From positions 1 through 64,000 of the forward strand of contig NZ_RXFQ01000004.1 of the NCBI RefSeq assembly GCF_003951285.1: a stretch of 64,000 bases of DNA, written 5' to 3'. Source of the stretch: Variovorax beijingensis (GTDB lineage Bacteria > Pseudomonadota > Gammaproteobacteria > Burkholderiales > Burkholderiaceae_C). Positions 25,639-33,932 of this stretch are shown one piece after another. The notes under the pieces were generated by a model. That model saw only the letters and a program-made list of their open reading frames with translations. It ran no database searches and had not been told where the DNA came from. Position numbers and translations under genes: made by a program. The stretch's first letter is position 1, and each line of letters opens with the position of its first letter.

Positions 25639-26127
25639 ATGCTTGAAACCCGTGCCGCGCATCCGCGGCCATTTTCGATTTCCGTTTTCGATCCCCATGA
25701 GGCCTCTGCCGAAAGCTGGGAGAAGTTCCATCGCTATTGGCAGCTTCGCACCGAGGAGGACCATCCCGGCGAGCGCCGCCCCCCCAACGCCGACGCCGGG
25801 CGCGCGCTGCGGGAGCACCTGCCGCTGCAGGCCTTCCATCGGGTCCTCGCGAGCTGCGATGGCGAATTCATTGGCAGCCTCACGCCGAGCTTTCGCCGCG
25901 AAGGCTCGCCCGACCATGCCGCCTTTGCGCCCTATCTCGAGGCCTGGGGCGGCCTGTTGCGGCCGCACCGGCGGCGCGGCGTGAGGTCAGCGCGCCGATG
26001 CTCTCCCATCAACCACCGGCTGGGCTTTGCGCCGCACAGGCATGATGCGGTCTACCAGATCGGCCCGGAAAGCCTGAGGGCCTTCCTCTCGACCCGCCCG
26101 CTGGATCCGATGGAGCGGTACCAATGA
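25639..26127 (+). CDS. GNAT-like acetyltransferase, probably degenerate
   Basis: 162 residues from ATG 25639 (weak AAGG upstream). The N-terminal half resembles a GNAT fold (SWEKFHRYWQLRTEEDHPGE, then FHRVLASCDGEFIGSLTPSF). Where the acetyl-CoA loop (Q/RxxGxG/A) and following helix should be, the sequence reads LLRPHRRRGVRSARRCSPIN and jumps to NHRLGFAPHRHDAVYQI, the usual GNAT C-terminal strand. About 20-40 expected residues are missing, consistent with an internal deletion, so activity is doubtful. The stop overlaps the start of the RIO-type kinase gene by ATGA, suggesting a role as a translationally coupled upstream cistron. Confidence 0.5.
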   Translation: MLETRAAHPRPFSISVFDPHEASAESWEKFHRYWQLRTEEDHPGERRPPNADAGRALREHLPLQAFHRVLASCDGEFIGSLTPSFRREGSPDHAAFAPYLEAWGGLLRPHRRRGVRSARRCSPINHRLGFAPHRHDAVYQIGPESLRAFLSTRPLDPMERYQ

Positions 26128-26975
26128 AAGCACCACCACGACTGCAGTCGCTGGTCGACGAAGGCCTGATCGACACGGTGGTACGCCAGCTGATGAGCGG
26201 CAAGGAAGCCATGGTCTACGTGGTGCGCTGCGGCGAGGAGACGCGCTGCGCCAAGGTCTACAAGGAAGCCGACAAGCGCAGCTTCCGCCAGGCCGTCGAC
26301 TACACCGAGAACCGCCGGGTGCGCAACTCGCGCGAGACGCGGGCCATGGCCAAGGGCACGCGCTTCGGCCGCCAGGTGACCGAGGCCATCTGGCAAAGCG
26401 CCGAAGTCGATGCGCTCTATCGTCTGGCGGCGGCCGGCGTGCGCGTGCCCGTTCCCTACAACTTCCTCGAAGGCGTGCTGCTGATGGAGCTGGTGACCGA
26501 CGCCAACGGCGATGCGGCGCCGCGGCTCAACGACGTGGCGTTCACGCGCGACGAAGCCTTGCAGCACCATGCCAGCCTGCTGAAGGAAGTGGTGCGCATG
26601 CTGTGCGCGGGCGTGGTGCACGGCGACCTGTCGGAATTCAACGTGCTGCTGGCGGCCGACGGCCCGGTGGTGATCGACCTGCCTCAAGCGGTCGATGCGG
26701 CGGGCAACAACCACGCAAAGCGCATGCTGCTGCGCGACGTGGAGAACCTGCGTAACTTTTTCGGCCAGTTCGCGCCGGATCTCCTGGGCACGCACTACGG
26801 CGACGAGATCTGGCACCTGTACGAGCGCGGCCTGCTGCGCGTCGAATCGGTGCTGGGCGGCACGCATGCGCGCGACACCGGCCCCGTCGATCTGGGCAAC
26901 GTGCTGCGCGAGGTGGACGATGCGCGTGAGGAAGAAGCGGCGCGGCGACTGCGCATGCAGCTGCCCAGGCTCTGA
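26124..26975 (+). CDS. RIO-type serine protein kinase
   Basis: 283 residues. The ATP-binding region has GKEAMVYVVRCGEETRCAKV with the lysine in KVYKEADKRSF. The catalytic loop VVHGDLSEFNVLL and the metal motif VVIDLPQAVD are RIO-family signatures. RIO kinases in archaea and eukaryotes act in ribosome maturation; bacterial versions are poorly understood. It is translationally coupled to the GNAT-like gene upstream. A short stem (CTGACGG/CCGTCAG, 26972-26991) covers the stop and the end of the convergent gene. Confidence 0.85.
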   Translation: MKAPPRLQSLVDEGLIDTVVRQLMSGKEAMVYVVRCGEETRCAKVYKEADKRSFRQAVDYTENRRVRNSRETRAMAKGTRFGRQVTEAIWQSAEVDALYRLAAAGVRVPVPYNFLEGVLLMELVTDANGDAAPRLNDVAFTRDEALQHHASLLKEVVRMLCAGVVHGDLSEFNVLLAADGPVVIDLPQAVDAAGNNHAKRMLLRDVENLRNFFGQFAPDLLGTHYGDEIWHLYERGLLRVESVLGGTHARDTGPVDLGNVLREVDDAREEEAARRLRMQLPRL

Positions 26976-26988
26976 CGGCGGCGGACCG

Positions 26989-27330
26989 TCAGGGCCGTTC
27001 GTTCTTCAGCTCGCGCAGTTGCGTCTCGGCATGCTCGAGTTCAGCCCGCAGCGCCCGGATGTCGCGCTCCAGCCTGTCGATGCGCGCCGCGCGGCTTTGC
27101 GGCGGTTCGCTCGCCCGGCAGCGCGCCCGCAACGCATCCAGGTTCTCGGCGAGCTGCCGGCGGCGCAGCATCTGGCCCCTGGAGCGGGCCAGGTCCATGT
27201 CGCGCTCCAGTGCAGCTTCCTCCGCTTCGCAAGATGAAGAAGCGGAGGGTGCACCCTCCCCCGGCTCCGCGGGCTGTGCGAACGCGGGTGAGGCCAGCGC
27301 CAGCGCGACGATCCACGGCCAGGGTCTCAT
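26989..27330 (-). CDS. DUF1090-like periplasmic coiled-coil protein
   Basis: 113 residues from ATG 27330, which starts a signal peptide (MRPWPWIVALALASPAFA). The mature part has two cysteines (SCEAEEAALERDMDLARSRG and LRARCRASEPPQ) and a charged coiled coil (RIDRLERDIRALRAELEHAE) to the end. The pattern resembles YqjC/DUF1090 proteins, which are small and periplasmic with unknown role. It lies downstream of the homoserine dehydrogenase gene on the same strand, about 100 bases away. Confidence 0.65.
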   Translation of the reverse strand: MRPWPWIVALALASPAFAQPAEPGEGAPSASSSCEAEEAALERDMDLARSRGQMLRRRQLAENLDALRARCRASEPPQSRAARIDRLERDIRALRAELEHAETQLRELKNERP

Positions 27331-27435
27331 ACCCAGCCCCCGCCGTGCCCTCGAAGGCCACCATGCCAGGCGAAATCCATTGTTGCGGCTCCCGTTTTGT
27401 AGGCGGTACCAACGTCCGCCGTGCCGCATTCTGTC

Positions 27436-28794
27436 TCAAGCCAGTTCCTCCACGCGCAGCGCCGTCACTTTGCCTGCGACCGAGGGATGCGCCTGCAACG
27501 CCTGCAGCGCCAGGTCCATCGCACCCTGCCGCACCGGCTGCGTCAGCACCAGCACCTGCGCGCCCATGCCGGGCTGCGCAGCCGCCAGTGCCACCTGCCG
27601 CACCGACACCTGCTGCCCGGCCAGCCAGCCCGACACCGCCTCGATCTGGCCGGCGGCATGCACGGGTATGCGCAGGTAGTGCGCACAGCACGCGGCCGCG
27701 CGGGGCAGCACCGGGAGTTCGCTCATGGCGTGCGCATGGAACCCGAGGTGCGGCACGCGCTGCGCGGCATGGGTGCCGTCGAGCCGCGCCACATCGACCA
27801 GGTCGGCAATCACCGCCGATGCGGTCTCTTCGGAGCCGGCGCCCGCGCCGTAGTACATCGTCACGCCGGCCGCATCGCCCTTGACCATGACGGCATTCAT
27901 CGATCCGCTCACATGCGCCATCAGGTGCGATGCGGGCACCAGCGCGGGCTGCACGCGCAGTTCCACGCCTTCCTCCCGGCGCCGCGCCACGCCCAGCAGC
28001 TTGATGCGGTAGCCCAGTTGCTCGGCGCAGGCCACGTCCACCCGCTGCAAGGCCGCGATGCCTTGCACCTGCACATCGGCAAGCCGCACGGACGTGCCGA
28101 AGGCATTGGCGGCCAGCAGCGTGAGCTTGTGCGCGGCGTCGATGCCCTCGATGTCGAAGGCCGGATCGGCCTCGGCATAGCCGAGCGCCTGGGCCTGTGC
28201 AAGGGCAGCCGCGAAGTCCAGGCCTTCGTCACGCATCTTGCTCAGGATGAAGTTGGTGGTGCCGTTGATGATGCCCGCCACCCATTCGATGCGATTGGCC
28301 GTGAGGCCTTCGCGCAGCGCCTTGACGATGGGAATGCTCACCGCCACCGCGCCCTCGTACGCCACGGCCACGCCATGCCGCCGGGCCGCGGCAAAGATCT
28401 CGGCGCCATGCACCGCGAGCAAGGCCTTGTTGGCCGTGACCACATGCTTGCCGTGCGCGATGGCGGCCAGCACCCATTCGCGCGCCGGGCCGGTGCCGCC
28501 GGCCACTTCCACCACCACGTCCACGTCGGGGTGGGTAGCCACGCACAGCGGGTCGTCCGTCAATGGAGCATCCGCGCCCACGATGGCGGCGGCGCGCACC
28601 AGGTTGCGCGCGGCCACCATCACCAGCTCGATGGGCCGGCCCGCCCGTCCCGCGATCTCGGCCTGGTTGCGCGCCAGCACCCGGAAGGTGCCCGAGCCGA
28701 CGGTGCCGATACCGATCATGCCCACGCGCAGCGCGCGAATGGCCGCGGGGCGGCTGGGCAGGGGTTCGAGGGACTGGACTGGATCGCGGTACAT
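27436..28794 (-). CDS. hom: Homoserine dehydrogenase
   Basis: 452 residues from ATG 28794 (GGAGAA upstream). It reduces aspartate semialdehyde to homoserine, the branch point to threonine, isoleucine and methionine. The Rossmann motif GIGTVGSGTFRVL is near residues 25-37. KHVVTANKALLAVHGAEIF and WVAGIINGTTNFILSKMRDE are the catalytic and dimer signatures; GYAEADPAFDIEGIDAAHKL is the substrate site. The C-terminal third is an ACT-type regulatory domain. No thrC or lysC adjoins it, so this is a lone copy. The 5' leader contains a Thr/Ile peptide and a terminator hairpin (28818-28937), implying transcription attenuation by threonyl- and isoleucyl-tRNA. Confidence 0.92.
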   Translation of the reverse strand: MYRDPVQSLEPLPSRPAAIRALRVGMIGIGTVGSGTFRVLARNQAEIAGRAGRPIELVMVAARNLVRAAAIVGADAPLTDDPLCVATHPDVDVVVEVAGGTGPAREWVLAAIAHGKHVVTANKALLAVHGAEIFAAARRHGVAVAYEGAVAVSIPIVKALREGLTANRIEWVAGIINGTTNFILSKMRDEGLDFAAALAQAQALGYAEADPAFDIEGIDAAHKLTLLAANAFGTSVRLADVQVQGIAALQRVDVACAEQLGYRIKLLGVARRREEGVELRVQPALVPASHLMAHVSGSMNAVMVKGDAAGVTMYYGAGAGSEETASAVIADLVDVARLDGTHAAQRVPHLGFHAHAMSELPVLPRAAACCAHYLRIPVHAAGQIEAVSGWLAGQQVSVRQVALAAAQPGMGAQVLVLTQPVRQGAMDLALQALQAHPSVAGKVTALRVEELA

Positions 28795-28817
28795 GGAATT
28801 CTCCGGACGAAAACAAG

Positions 28818-28842
28818 AAACCCAGCTGCCAGAGCTGGGTTT
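28818..28842 (-). terminator. Attenuator terminator upstream of hom
   Basis: On the minus strand AAACCCAGCT-CTGGC-AGCTGGGTTT makes a perfect 10-bp stem followed by CTTGTTTT, ending 23 bases before the hom start. A terminator in the 5' leader, preceded by a Thr/Ile-rich peptide, is the layout of amino-acid attenuation. Confidence 0.8.
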
Positions 28843-28871
28843 CATTCATTCGGAGAAGAAGAGCGATACAC

Positions 28872-28897
28872 CAGGTGGCTGCCGAAACGGCCACCTG
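28872..28897 (-). promoter_or_regulatory. Leader hairpin competing with the thr-type leader peptide
   Basis: CAGGTGGC (28872-28879) pairs with GCCACCTG (28890-28897), extended by two more pairs. The CCACCTG arm can also pair with CAGGTGG at 28906-28912, which overlaps the last codons and stop of the leader peptide. Ribosome position on those codons could therefore decide which stem forms. How this couples to the terminator 30 bases further on is not clear from the sequence. Confidence 0.6.
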
Positions 28898-28904
28898 CGC
28901 GTGC

Positions 28905-28937
28905 TCAGGTGGCCGCGGTGGTAATGGTGGTAATCAT
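28905..28937 (-). CDS. Threonine/isoleucine leader peptide of hom
   Basis: ATG 28937 opens a 10-residue peptide MITTITTAAT, with codons ATT ACC ACC ATT ACC ACC GCG GCC ACC then TGA. Five of ten residues are Thr and two are Ile, the same composition as the E. coli thr leader. The in-frame starts at 28985 and 28994 would lengthen it to 26 or 29 residues with the same end; I see no strong RBS that decides between them. It lies 110 bases before hom, followed by two hairpins. It is too short for ordinary gene finders. Confidence 0.72.
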   Translation of the reverse strand: MITTITTAAT

Positions 28938-29183
28938 TCGTGCAACCAATGCCCCATCCGCCCGCGCGAAGGCAGGCGGCATCATGCGGGCCATGGAGGC
29001 TTCGCAGACGGTGGCGGGGAAGAGATGGCACGACATGAAGATGGGAGTGTACAAGAGCCCGGCCGGCTGGCGCCGAGATTGCCGTGCCAAACCTGCTGGA
29101 ATACGGGGAGCAGGCCTACAGCGCTGCGTCGGCAGCAGGCCTAGTGTTGTGGGCAAAGAACTGCATCACCAGGAGGCAGCATC

Positions 29184-29588
29184 ATGAAGAGTTTCGTCCT
29201 AGAGCCCCGCATGCGCTCGAGCATCGGCGGCGCCTTCTACCCCACAGGCTATTCGATGGTGATGTTTCCAAGCGCGGAGGACGCCAACCGCATCGGCCAC
29301 AAACTGATCGAGAACGGCGTGAGCGGCGACGAGATCTACCTGCTTCCCGCAGCAACGATCCTGGAGGAGATCACACCCACCGTGAGGGAAGCCGACGAGC
29401 CGCTGCCTTCGGCCGGAACCGACGCGGCCACCGTGCGCGCCTACACCAAGCTGGCGCGCGAAGGCCACACGGGCCTGCTGGTCAGGACGAAGAACGAAGA
29501 AGCGGCCAACCACCTGATGGAGGTGGTGCGCACCGTACCCTATTCGATCGCGCAGCGCTATCGCACACTGGTCATCGAAGACCTCTGA
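29184..29588 (+). CDS. Conserved hypothetical protein, cytoplasmic
   Basis: 134 residues with AGGAGG before the ATG. There is no signal peptide or membrane segment. The sequence (FYPTGYSMVMFPSAEDANRI, then GVSGDEIYLLPAATILEEIT and LVRTKNEEAANHLMEVV) suggests one alpha/beta sandwich domain of the kind seen in small stress-associated proteins of Burkholderiales. I do not recognise the family. It is monocistronic, divergent from hom and convergent with the antiporter gene. Confidence 0.7.
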   Translation: MKSFVLEPRMRSSIGGAFYPTGYSMVMFPSAEDANRIGHKLIENGVSGDEIYLLPAATILEEITPTVREADEPLPSAGTDAATVRAYTKLAREGHTGLLVRTKNEEAANHLMEVVRTVPYSIAQRYRTLVIEDL

Positions 29589-29609
29589 ATTCCCCTGCCG
29601 ATTGGCGGC

Positions 29610-31307
29610 TCAGGCAGCAGCCGCTGCGCGCCGCACCACGTCGCGCGCCATGGCCTGCGCGAGTTCCTGTTCGCCCAGGAAGACCGTAGCGGCCATTTCG
29701 CGCGTCAGCAGCCCGGCCTCCTCTTCGTTGTGGCTGCGGATCACGGTTTCAATGGCCGGATTGAGCGTGCGGGCGGTTTCCATCATCTGGCGCACGTTCA
29801 TGGCGTCCGGTATGGCCACCACCAGCACGCGGGCACGCGCGATGTGCGCCTGGATCAGCACGGCCGGATCGGCCGCGTCGCCCCAGACGGCCGCAACGCC
29901 GGCTTCGCGCAGCTTCTCCACCAGTTCGCGGTTCTGCTCCGCCACCACGAAGGGAATGTCGTGCGCCTCCAGCTCCGATGCGATGCGGCGCCCGACGCGG
30001 CCATAGCCCACCAGCACCACCTGCCTGGACAGGTACCGGGCTTCGGTGGTCGTCGGCAGTTCGGCCAGCGGATGGTCGTGCGACTCGATGCCGCGCGCCG
30101 CCGGGAAGCGGCCGTGCAGCCATTTCTCGATGGGGGCGACCATGCTGAACCACAGCGGATTGGTGGCAATGGAAATCAGCGCACCGGCCAGGATCAGGCT
30201 CTGGCCTTCCACCGGCAGCAGGCCGAGCGAGACGCCGAGCCCCGCAAGAATGAACGAGAACTCCCCGATCTGCGCGAGGCTCGCGCTCACGGTGAGCGCC
30301 GTGCCCAGCGGATAGCGGAACGCCAGCACCAGCGCGCAGGCGGCCAGCGACTTGCCCAGCACGATCACGCCCACCACCGCCAGCACCTGCAGCGGCCGCT
30401 CGATGAGCACCGAGGGATCGAAGAGCATGCCCACCGACACGAAGAACAGCACCGCGAAGGCATCGCGCAGCGGCAGCGACTCCTGCGCCGCGCGGTGGCT
30501 GAATTCGGATTCGCGCATCACCATGCCCGCAAAGAAAGCGCCCAGCGCGAACGACACGCCGAACAGCGCCGCCGACGCAAAGGCGATGCTGACCGCGGCC
30601 GCGATCACGCACAGCGTGAACAGCTCGCGCGAGCCGGTGCGCGTGACCTGCCACAGAATCCAAGGAAACGCGCGCCGCCCCACCACCAGCATCAGCGCCA
30701 CGAACCCGCCCACCTGCAGCAGCGTGACGCCGAGCGTCTGCCACAGCGGATCGGAGTTGGCCGAATCGCCCGCGTGGCCGCCCAACGCCCCCGCGAGCGG
30801 CGGCATCAGCACCAGGACCAGCACCATGGCCAGGTCCTCGACCACCAGCCAGCCGACCGCGATACGCCCGGTGAACGAATCGAGAATCCCCAGGCTCTCG
30901 AGCGCCCGCAGCAGCACGACCGTGCTTGCCACCGACAGCGCCAGCCCGAAGACCAGCGCCTCGCCCCATGACCAGCCCCACCAGAGCGCCAGCGCACCGC
31001 CCAGCAGCGTGGCCACCGCGATCTGCGCGAGCGCGCCCGGCAGCGCGATCTTGCGCACGGCCAGCAGGTCGTCGAGCGAAAAATGCAGGCCCACGCCGAA
31101 CATCAGCAGCATCACGCCGATCTCGGCCAGTTGCGCGGCAATGCCCGCATCGGCCACGAAGCCCGGCGTGAAGGGACCGATGATCACGCCCGCGAGCAGG
31201 TAGCCCACCAGCGCCGGCAGCCGCAGCCGCAGCGCCAGAAAACCCAGCACGAGCGCCAGCCCCAGGCCGGCGGCGATCGTGTTGATGAGGGAAACGCTGT
31301 GGGGCAT
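29610..31307 (-). CDS. CPA2 monovalent cation:proton antiporter with RCK domain (KefB/YbaL type)
   Basis: 565 residues. About 12 membrane helices (1-380) start AAGLGLALVLGFLALRLRLP and contain GVIIGPFTPGFVADAGIAAQ and FFAGMVMRESEFSHRAAQES. A cytosolic TrkA-N domain (about 415-530) has QVVLVGYGRVGRRIASELEA with GxGxxG and VVWGDAADPAVLIQAH-like sequence. Such antiporters exchange K+ or Na+ for protons and are gated by nucleotides or glutathione adducts. There is no kefF-type ancillary gene alongside, which favours the YbaL branch. Confidence 0.88.
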   Translation of the reverse strand: MPHSVSLINTIAAGLGLALVLGFLALRLRLPALVGYLLAGVIIGPFTPGFVADAGIAAQLAEIGVMLLMFGVGLHFSLDDLLAVRKIALPGALAQIAVATLLGGALALWWGWSWGEALVFGLALSVASTVVLLRALESLGILDSFTGRIAVGWLVVEDLAMVLVLVLMPPLAGALGGHAGDSANSDPLWQTLGVTLLQVGGFVALMLVVGRRAFPWILWQVTRTGSRELFTLCVIAAAVSIAFASAALFGVSFALGAFFAGMVMRESEFSHRAAQESLPLRDAFAVLFFVSVGMLFDPSVLIERPLQVLAVVGVIVLGKSLAACALVLAFRYPLGTALTVSASLAQIGEFSFILAGLGVSLGLLPVEGQSLILAGALISIATNPLWFSMVAPIEKWLHGRFPAARGIESHDHPLAELPTTTEARYLSRQVVLVGYGRVGRRIASELEAHDIPFVVAEQNRELVEKLREAGVAAVWGDAADPAVLIQAHIARARVLVVAIPDAMNVRQMMETARTLNPAIETVIRSHNEEEAGLLTREMAATVFLGEQELAQAMARDVVRRAAAAA

Positions 31308-31390
31308 TGCTCCATTTTGCAGGAACGATACGCCCCTCTGGTTTCACACGGGCATCATCAATCGGCCATCTTGCCGATGCGCACCAATGA

Positions 31391-31413
31391 AAAAACCCGC
31401 CGAGGCGGGTCTT
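31391..31413 (-). terminator. Terminator downstream of phaB
   Basis: ACCCGC-CGAG-GCGGGT (31395-31410), read on the minus strand, is followed by TTTTTT. It lies 26 bases after the phaB stop. The plus side reads CTTTTC, so it may also weakly stop rightward transcripts. Confidence 0.85.
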
Positions 31414-31438
31414 TTCGATCAGCTTTCCGTCAGCGTGA

Positions 31439-32176
31439 TCAGTGCATGTGCAGGCCGCCGTTGACCGAGAAGTCGGCGCCCGTGCTGTAGCCGCCCTCGT
31501 CCGTGGCGAGCCACGAGATGATGGAGGCAATTTCGCTCGGCTCGCCCAGGCGCTTGACCGGGATGGTGGCCACGATCTTGTCGAGCACTTCCTGGCGGAT
31601 GGCCTTGACCATGTCGGTGCCGATGTAGCCCGGGCTCACGGTGTTGACCGTGACGCCCTTGTTTGCCAGTTCCTGTGCCAGCGCCATCGTGAAGCCGTGC
31701 ATGCCGGCCTTGGCCGCCGAGTAGTTGGTCTGCCCCGCCTGGCCCTTGGCGCCGTTGACCGAGCTGATGTTGATGATGCGGCCCCAGCCCTTCTCGACCA
31801 TGTCGCCCACCACCTGCTTGGTGACGTTGAACATGCTGTTGAGGTTGGTCTCGATGACCGCGCTCCAGTCCTCGGGCGTCATTTTCAGGAACATGCGGTC
31901 CCGCGTGATGCCGGCGTTGTTGACCAGCACGTCGATGGGGCCATGCGCTGCCTTGGCGGCAGAAAAGGCCTCGACGGTGGATTGCCAGTCGCCGACATTG
32001 CCGACCGAGGCGTGGAACTCGAAGCCCAGGGCCTTCTGCTCGGCCAGCCATTTGGCATGGTCGCGCGTGGGGCCGCAGCCTGCGACGACAGTGAAGCCGT
32101 CCTTGTAAAGGCGCTGGCAGATGGCTGTTCCGATGCCACCCATGCCCCCGGTGACATATGCAACTTTCTTGCTCAT
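31439..32176 (-). CDS. phaB: Acetoacetyl-CoA reductase
   Basis: 245-residue short-chain dehydrogenase that reduces acetoacetyl-CoA to (R)-3-hydroxybutyryl-CoA for PHA synthesis. The NADPH motif is VTGGMGGIGTAICQRLY; LVNNAGITRDRMFLKMTPED and the active site NISSVNGAKGQAGQTNYSAA (Ser, then Tyr-x3-Lys) match PhaB closely. SPGYIGTDMV and SVNGGLHMH complete the match. The thiolase and synthase genes lie about 7 kb away, separated by the C5-dicarboxylate cluster. A strong terminator follows, so it is probably monocistronic. Confidence 0.93.
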   Translation of the reverse strand: MSKKVAYVTGGMGGIGTAICQRLYKDGFTVVAGCGPTRDHAKWLAEQKALGFEFHASVGNVGDWQSTVEAFSAAKAAHGPIDVLVNNAGITRDRMFLKMTPEDWSAVIETNLNSMFNVTKQVVGDMVEKGWGRIINISSVNGAKGQAGQTNYSAAKAGMHGFTMALAQELANKGVTVNTVSPGYIGTDMVKAIRQEVLDKIVATIPVKRLGEPSEIASIISWLATDEGGYSTGADFSVNGGLHMH

Positions 32177-32302
32177 GAAATTTTCCTTGATGTGTGCGAA
32201 AAGCCTGAACGGCCGCCTTCACTCTAGCGAGTTTCAAGCCGTCGAACTCTGAGGAAAACACTGAGCCGAGCTTGCAACCAGCTGTCACGGTGCGGCCGCA
32301 TG

Positions 32303-32317
32303 TGCAACCATATTGCA
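32303..32317. promoter_or_regulatory. TGCAA-N5-TTGCA dyad between phaB and the CinA-type gene
   Basis: TGCAA (32303-32307) and TTGCA (32313-32317) form a perfect inverted repeat 126 bases before phaB and 83 bases before the divergent gene. TGCA-rich dyads are plausible sites for PHA regulators such as PhaR, but this is only suggestive. Confidence 0.35.
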
Positions 32318-32400
32318 TAAGTCCGCCGCCGTCCTGCTCACCCCTTTTGCTTCCAAGGAGTTCGAAAGTATGAATTTCGAAAACGCCAGGCAACGTCCCC

Positions 32401-32919
32401 ATGTCTGACACGGCCGGCCTCGAGCCGCTTTCCATCCTCGCCGACCGTGTCGGCGCCATCCTTCGCGAGCGGCGCCAGACCGTGGCCGTGGCCGAATCCT
32501 CGGCCGGCGGTCTCGTGTCGGCCGCGCTGCTCGCCATCCCGGGCGCATCGGCCTTTTTCCTCGGCGGCGCGGTCGTCTATTCGCGCCGGGCCGGAAAAGC
32601 GCTGCTGGGGCTGACGGCCGAAGACATGGCCGGCATGCGCGCGGAAACCGAACCCTATGCCAGCTTCATTGCAGGCAGGATCCGGGGCAGCCACCGCGCC
32701 ACCTGGGGCATCGCCGAGAGCGGCGCGGCCGGTCCTTCCGGCAGCCCGTATGGCGACGCGCCGGGGCATGTGTGCGTGGCCATCGCCGGAGAGGCCGCGG
32801 CGAGCAGGACGATCGAAACCGCCGACTCGGACCGCGTGTCGAACATGGACGTCTTTGCGCGGCAGCTGCTCCTGCTGTTCCACGAGACGCTGCTGGCGCA
32901 ACCAGGAACGCCTGGCTGA
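32401..32919 (+). CDS. pncC: CinA-family nicotinamide-nucleotide amidohydrolase
   Basis: 172 residues, the C-terminal CinA domain alone. TVAVAESSAGGLVSAALLAI is the family signature with the catalytic Ser; GGAVVYSRRAGKALLGL, then WGIAESGAAGPSGSPYGDAP, GHVCVAIAG and FARQLLLLFHETLL follow. PncC converts NMN to nicotinate mononucleotide in NAD recycling. This member is diverged in the GVAGP-like block (ESGAAGPSGSPYG), as in stress-associated CinA-like proteins, so the exact substrate is uncertain. Confidence 0.8.
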   Translation: MSDTAGLEPLSILADRVGAILRERRQTVAVAESSAGGLVSAALLAIPGASAFFLGGAVVYSRRAGKALLGLTAEDMAGMRAETEPYASFIAGRIRGSHRATWGIAESGAAGPSGSPYGDAPGHVCVAIAGEAAASRTIETADSDRVSNMDVFARQLLLLFHETLLAQPGTPG

Positions 32920-32927
32920 ACGGGACC

Positions 32928-33932
32928 CTAATCCGCCTGCACCCCCGCCGCCCGGATCACCTTCCCCCATTTCTCGGTCTCGGCCGCCAGGTGGGTGCGC
33001 AGCGCTTCGGGCGTCACCTTGTCCATGGGGACCGCCTCGGTGCTCAGTTCGGCGAAACGGTGCTTGACCATGTCGTCCTGCAGTGCGGCGCGCAGCGCCG
33101 TGTTGAGCTTTTCCATCACGGCCGGCGGCGTGCCCCTGGGTGCGTAGATGCCGTGCCACACCTTCACGTCGAAACCCTTCAGGCCCTGCTCGTCGAGCGT
33201 GGGAATGTTCGGCATGCTGGACAGCCGCTTCGGCGTGGTCACGCCGAACACCTTGACGCGGTTGCCGTCCTTGATGACCGGCGCGGTCTGCGTGGTCTGG
33301 TCGCACAGCAGGTCGACCTGCCCGCCCATCAGGTCGTTGAGCGCCGGGCCGGCGCCCTTGTAGGGCACGGTGGTGAGCTGCACCCCGATCTGGTGCGCGA
33401 AGAGCATGCCGCACAGCTGCGACACCGCGCCGATGCCGGCGTTGGCGAGGGTCACCTTGTCCTTGTTCGTCTTCACGTAGGCCAGCAGCTCCTGGAAGTT
33501 GCTGGCCGGGAAGTCCTTGCGCGAGAGCAGGGTCATGGGCACGTCCATCACCTGGCCCACGTATTCGAAGTCCTTCAGCGGGTCGTAGTTGAGCTTCCTG
33601 TAGAGCGCGGGCGCGGTGGCCATGCCCATGTGGTGGATCAGGATGGTGTAGCCGTTGGGCGCCGCCTTGGCCACGCGCGCAGGCGCGATGGTGCCGCCCG
33701 CACCCACGGTGTTCTCGACGATCACGGTCTGCCCGAGCGACTTGCCCATGGGAATCGCGAGCATGCGCGCGACCACGTCGGTGGGGCCGCCGGCCGAGTA
33801 CGGCACGACCATGGTGATGGTTTTCTCCGGCCAGGGCGCCTGCGCGGCGGCCGGCGTTTGCGCGGCCAGCAGACCTGCGCCCAGCGATGCGGCCAGCAGG
33901 GTGCGTGCTTTCCAGTTCTTCTTCAGATTCAC
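32928..33932 (-). CDS. Bug-type tripartite tricarboxylate receptor (TctC family)
   Basis: 334 residues from GTG 33932, chosen because CAGGAGA precedes it and VNLKKNWKARTLLAASLGAG begins a signal peptide ending near AAAQA. Family marks are ITMVVPYSAGGPTDVVARML, VIVENTVGAGGTIAPARVAK, LTTVPYKGAGPALNDLMGGQ and NIPTLDEQGLKGFDVKVWHG. The start overlaps the lyase stop by GTGA, so it is the last gene of the C5-dicarboxylate operon and probably captures that substrate or a relative. Confidence 0.9.
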   Translation of the reverse strand: MNLKKNWKARTLLAASLGAGLLAAQTPAAAQAPWPEKTITMVVPYSAGGPTDVVARMLAIPMGKSLGQTVIVENTVGAGGTIAPARVAKAAPNGYTILIHHMGMATAPALYRKLNYDPLKDFEYVGQVMDVPMTLLSRKDFPASNFQELLAYVKTNKDKVTLANAGIGAVSQLCGMLFAHQIGVQLTTVPYKGAGPALNDLMGGQVDLLCDQTTQTAPVIKDGNRVKVFGVTTPKRLSSMPNIPTLDEQGLKGFDVKVWHGIYAPRGTPPAVMEKLNTALRAALQDDMVKHRFAELSTEAVPMDKVTPEALRTHLAAETEKWGKVIRAAGVQAD

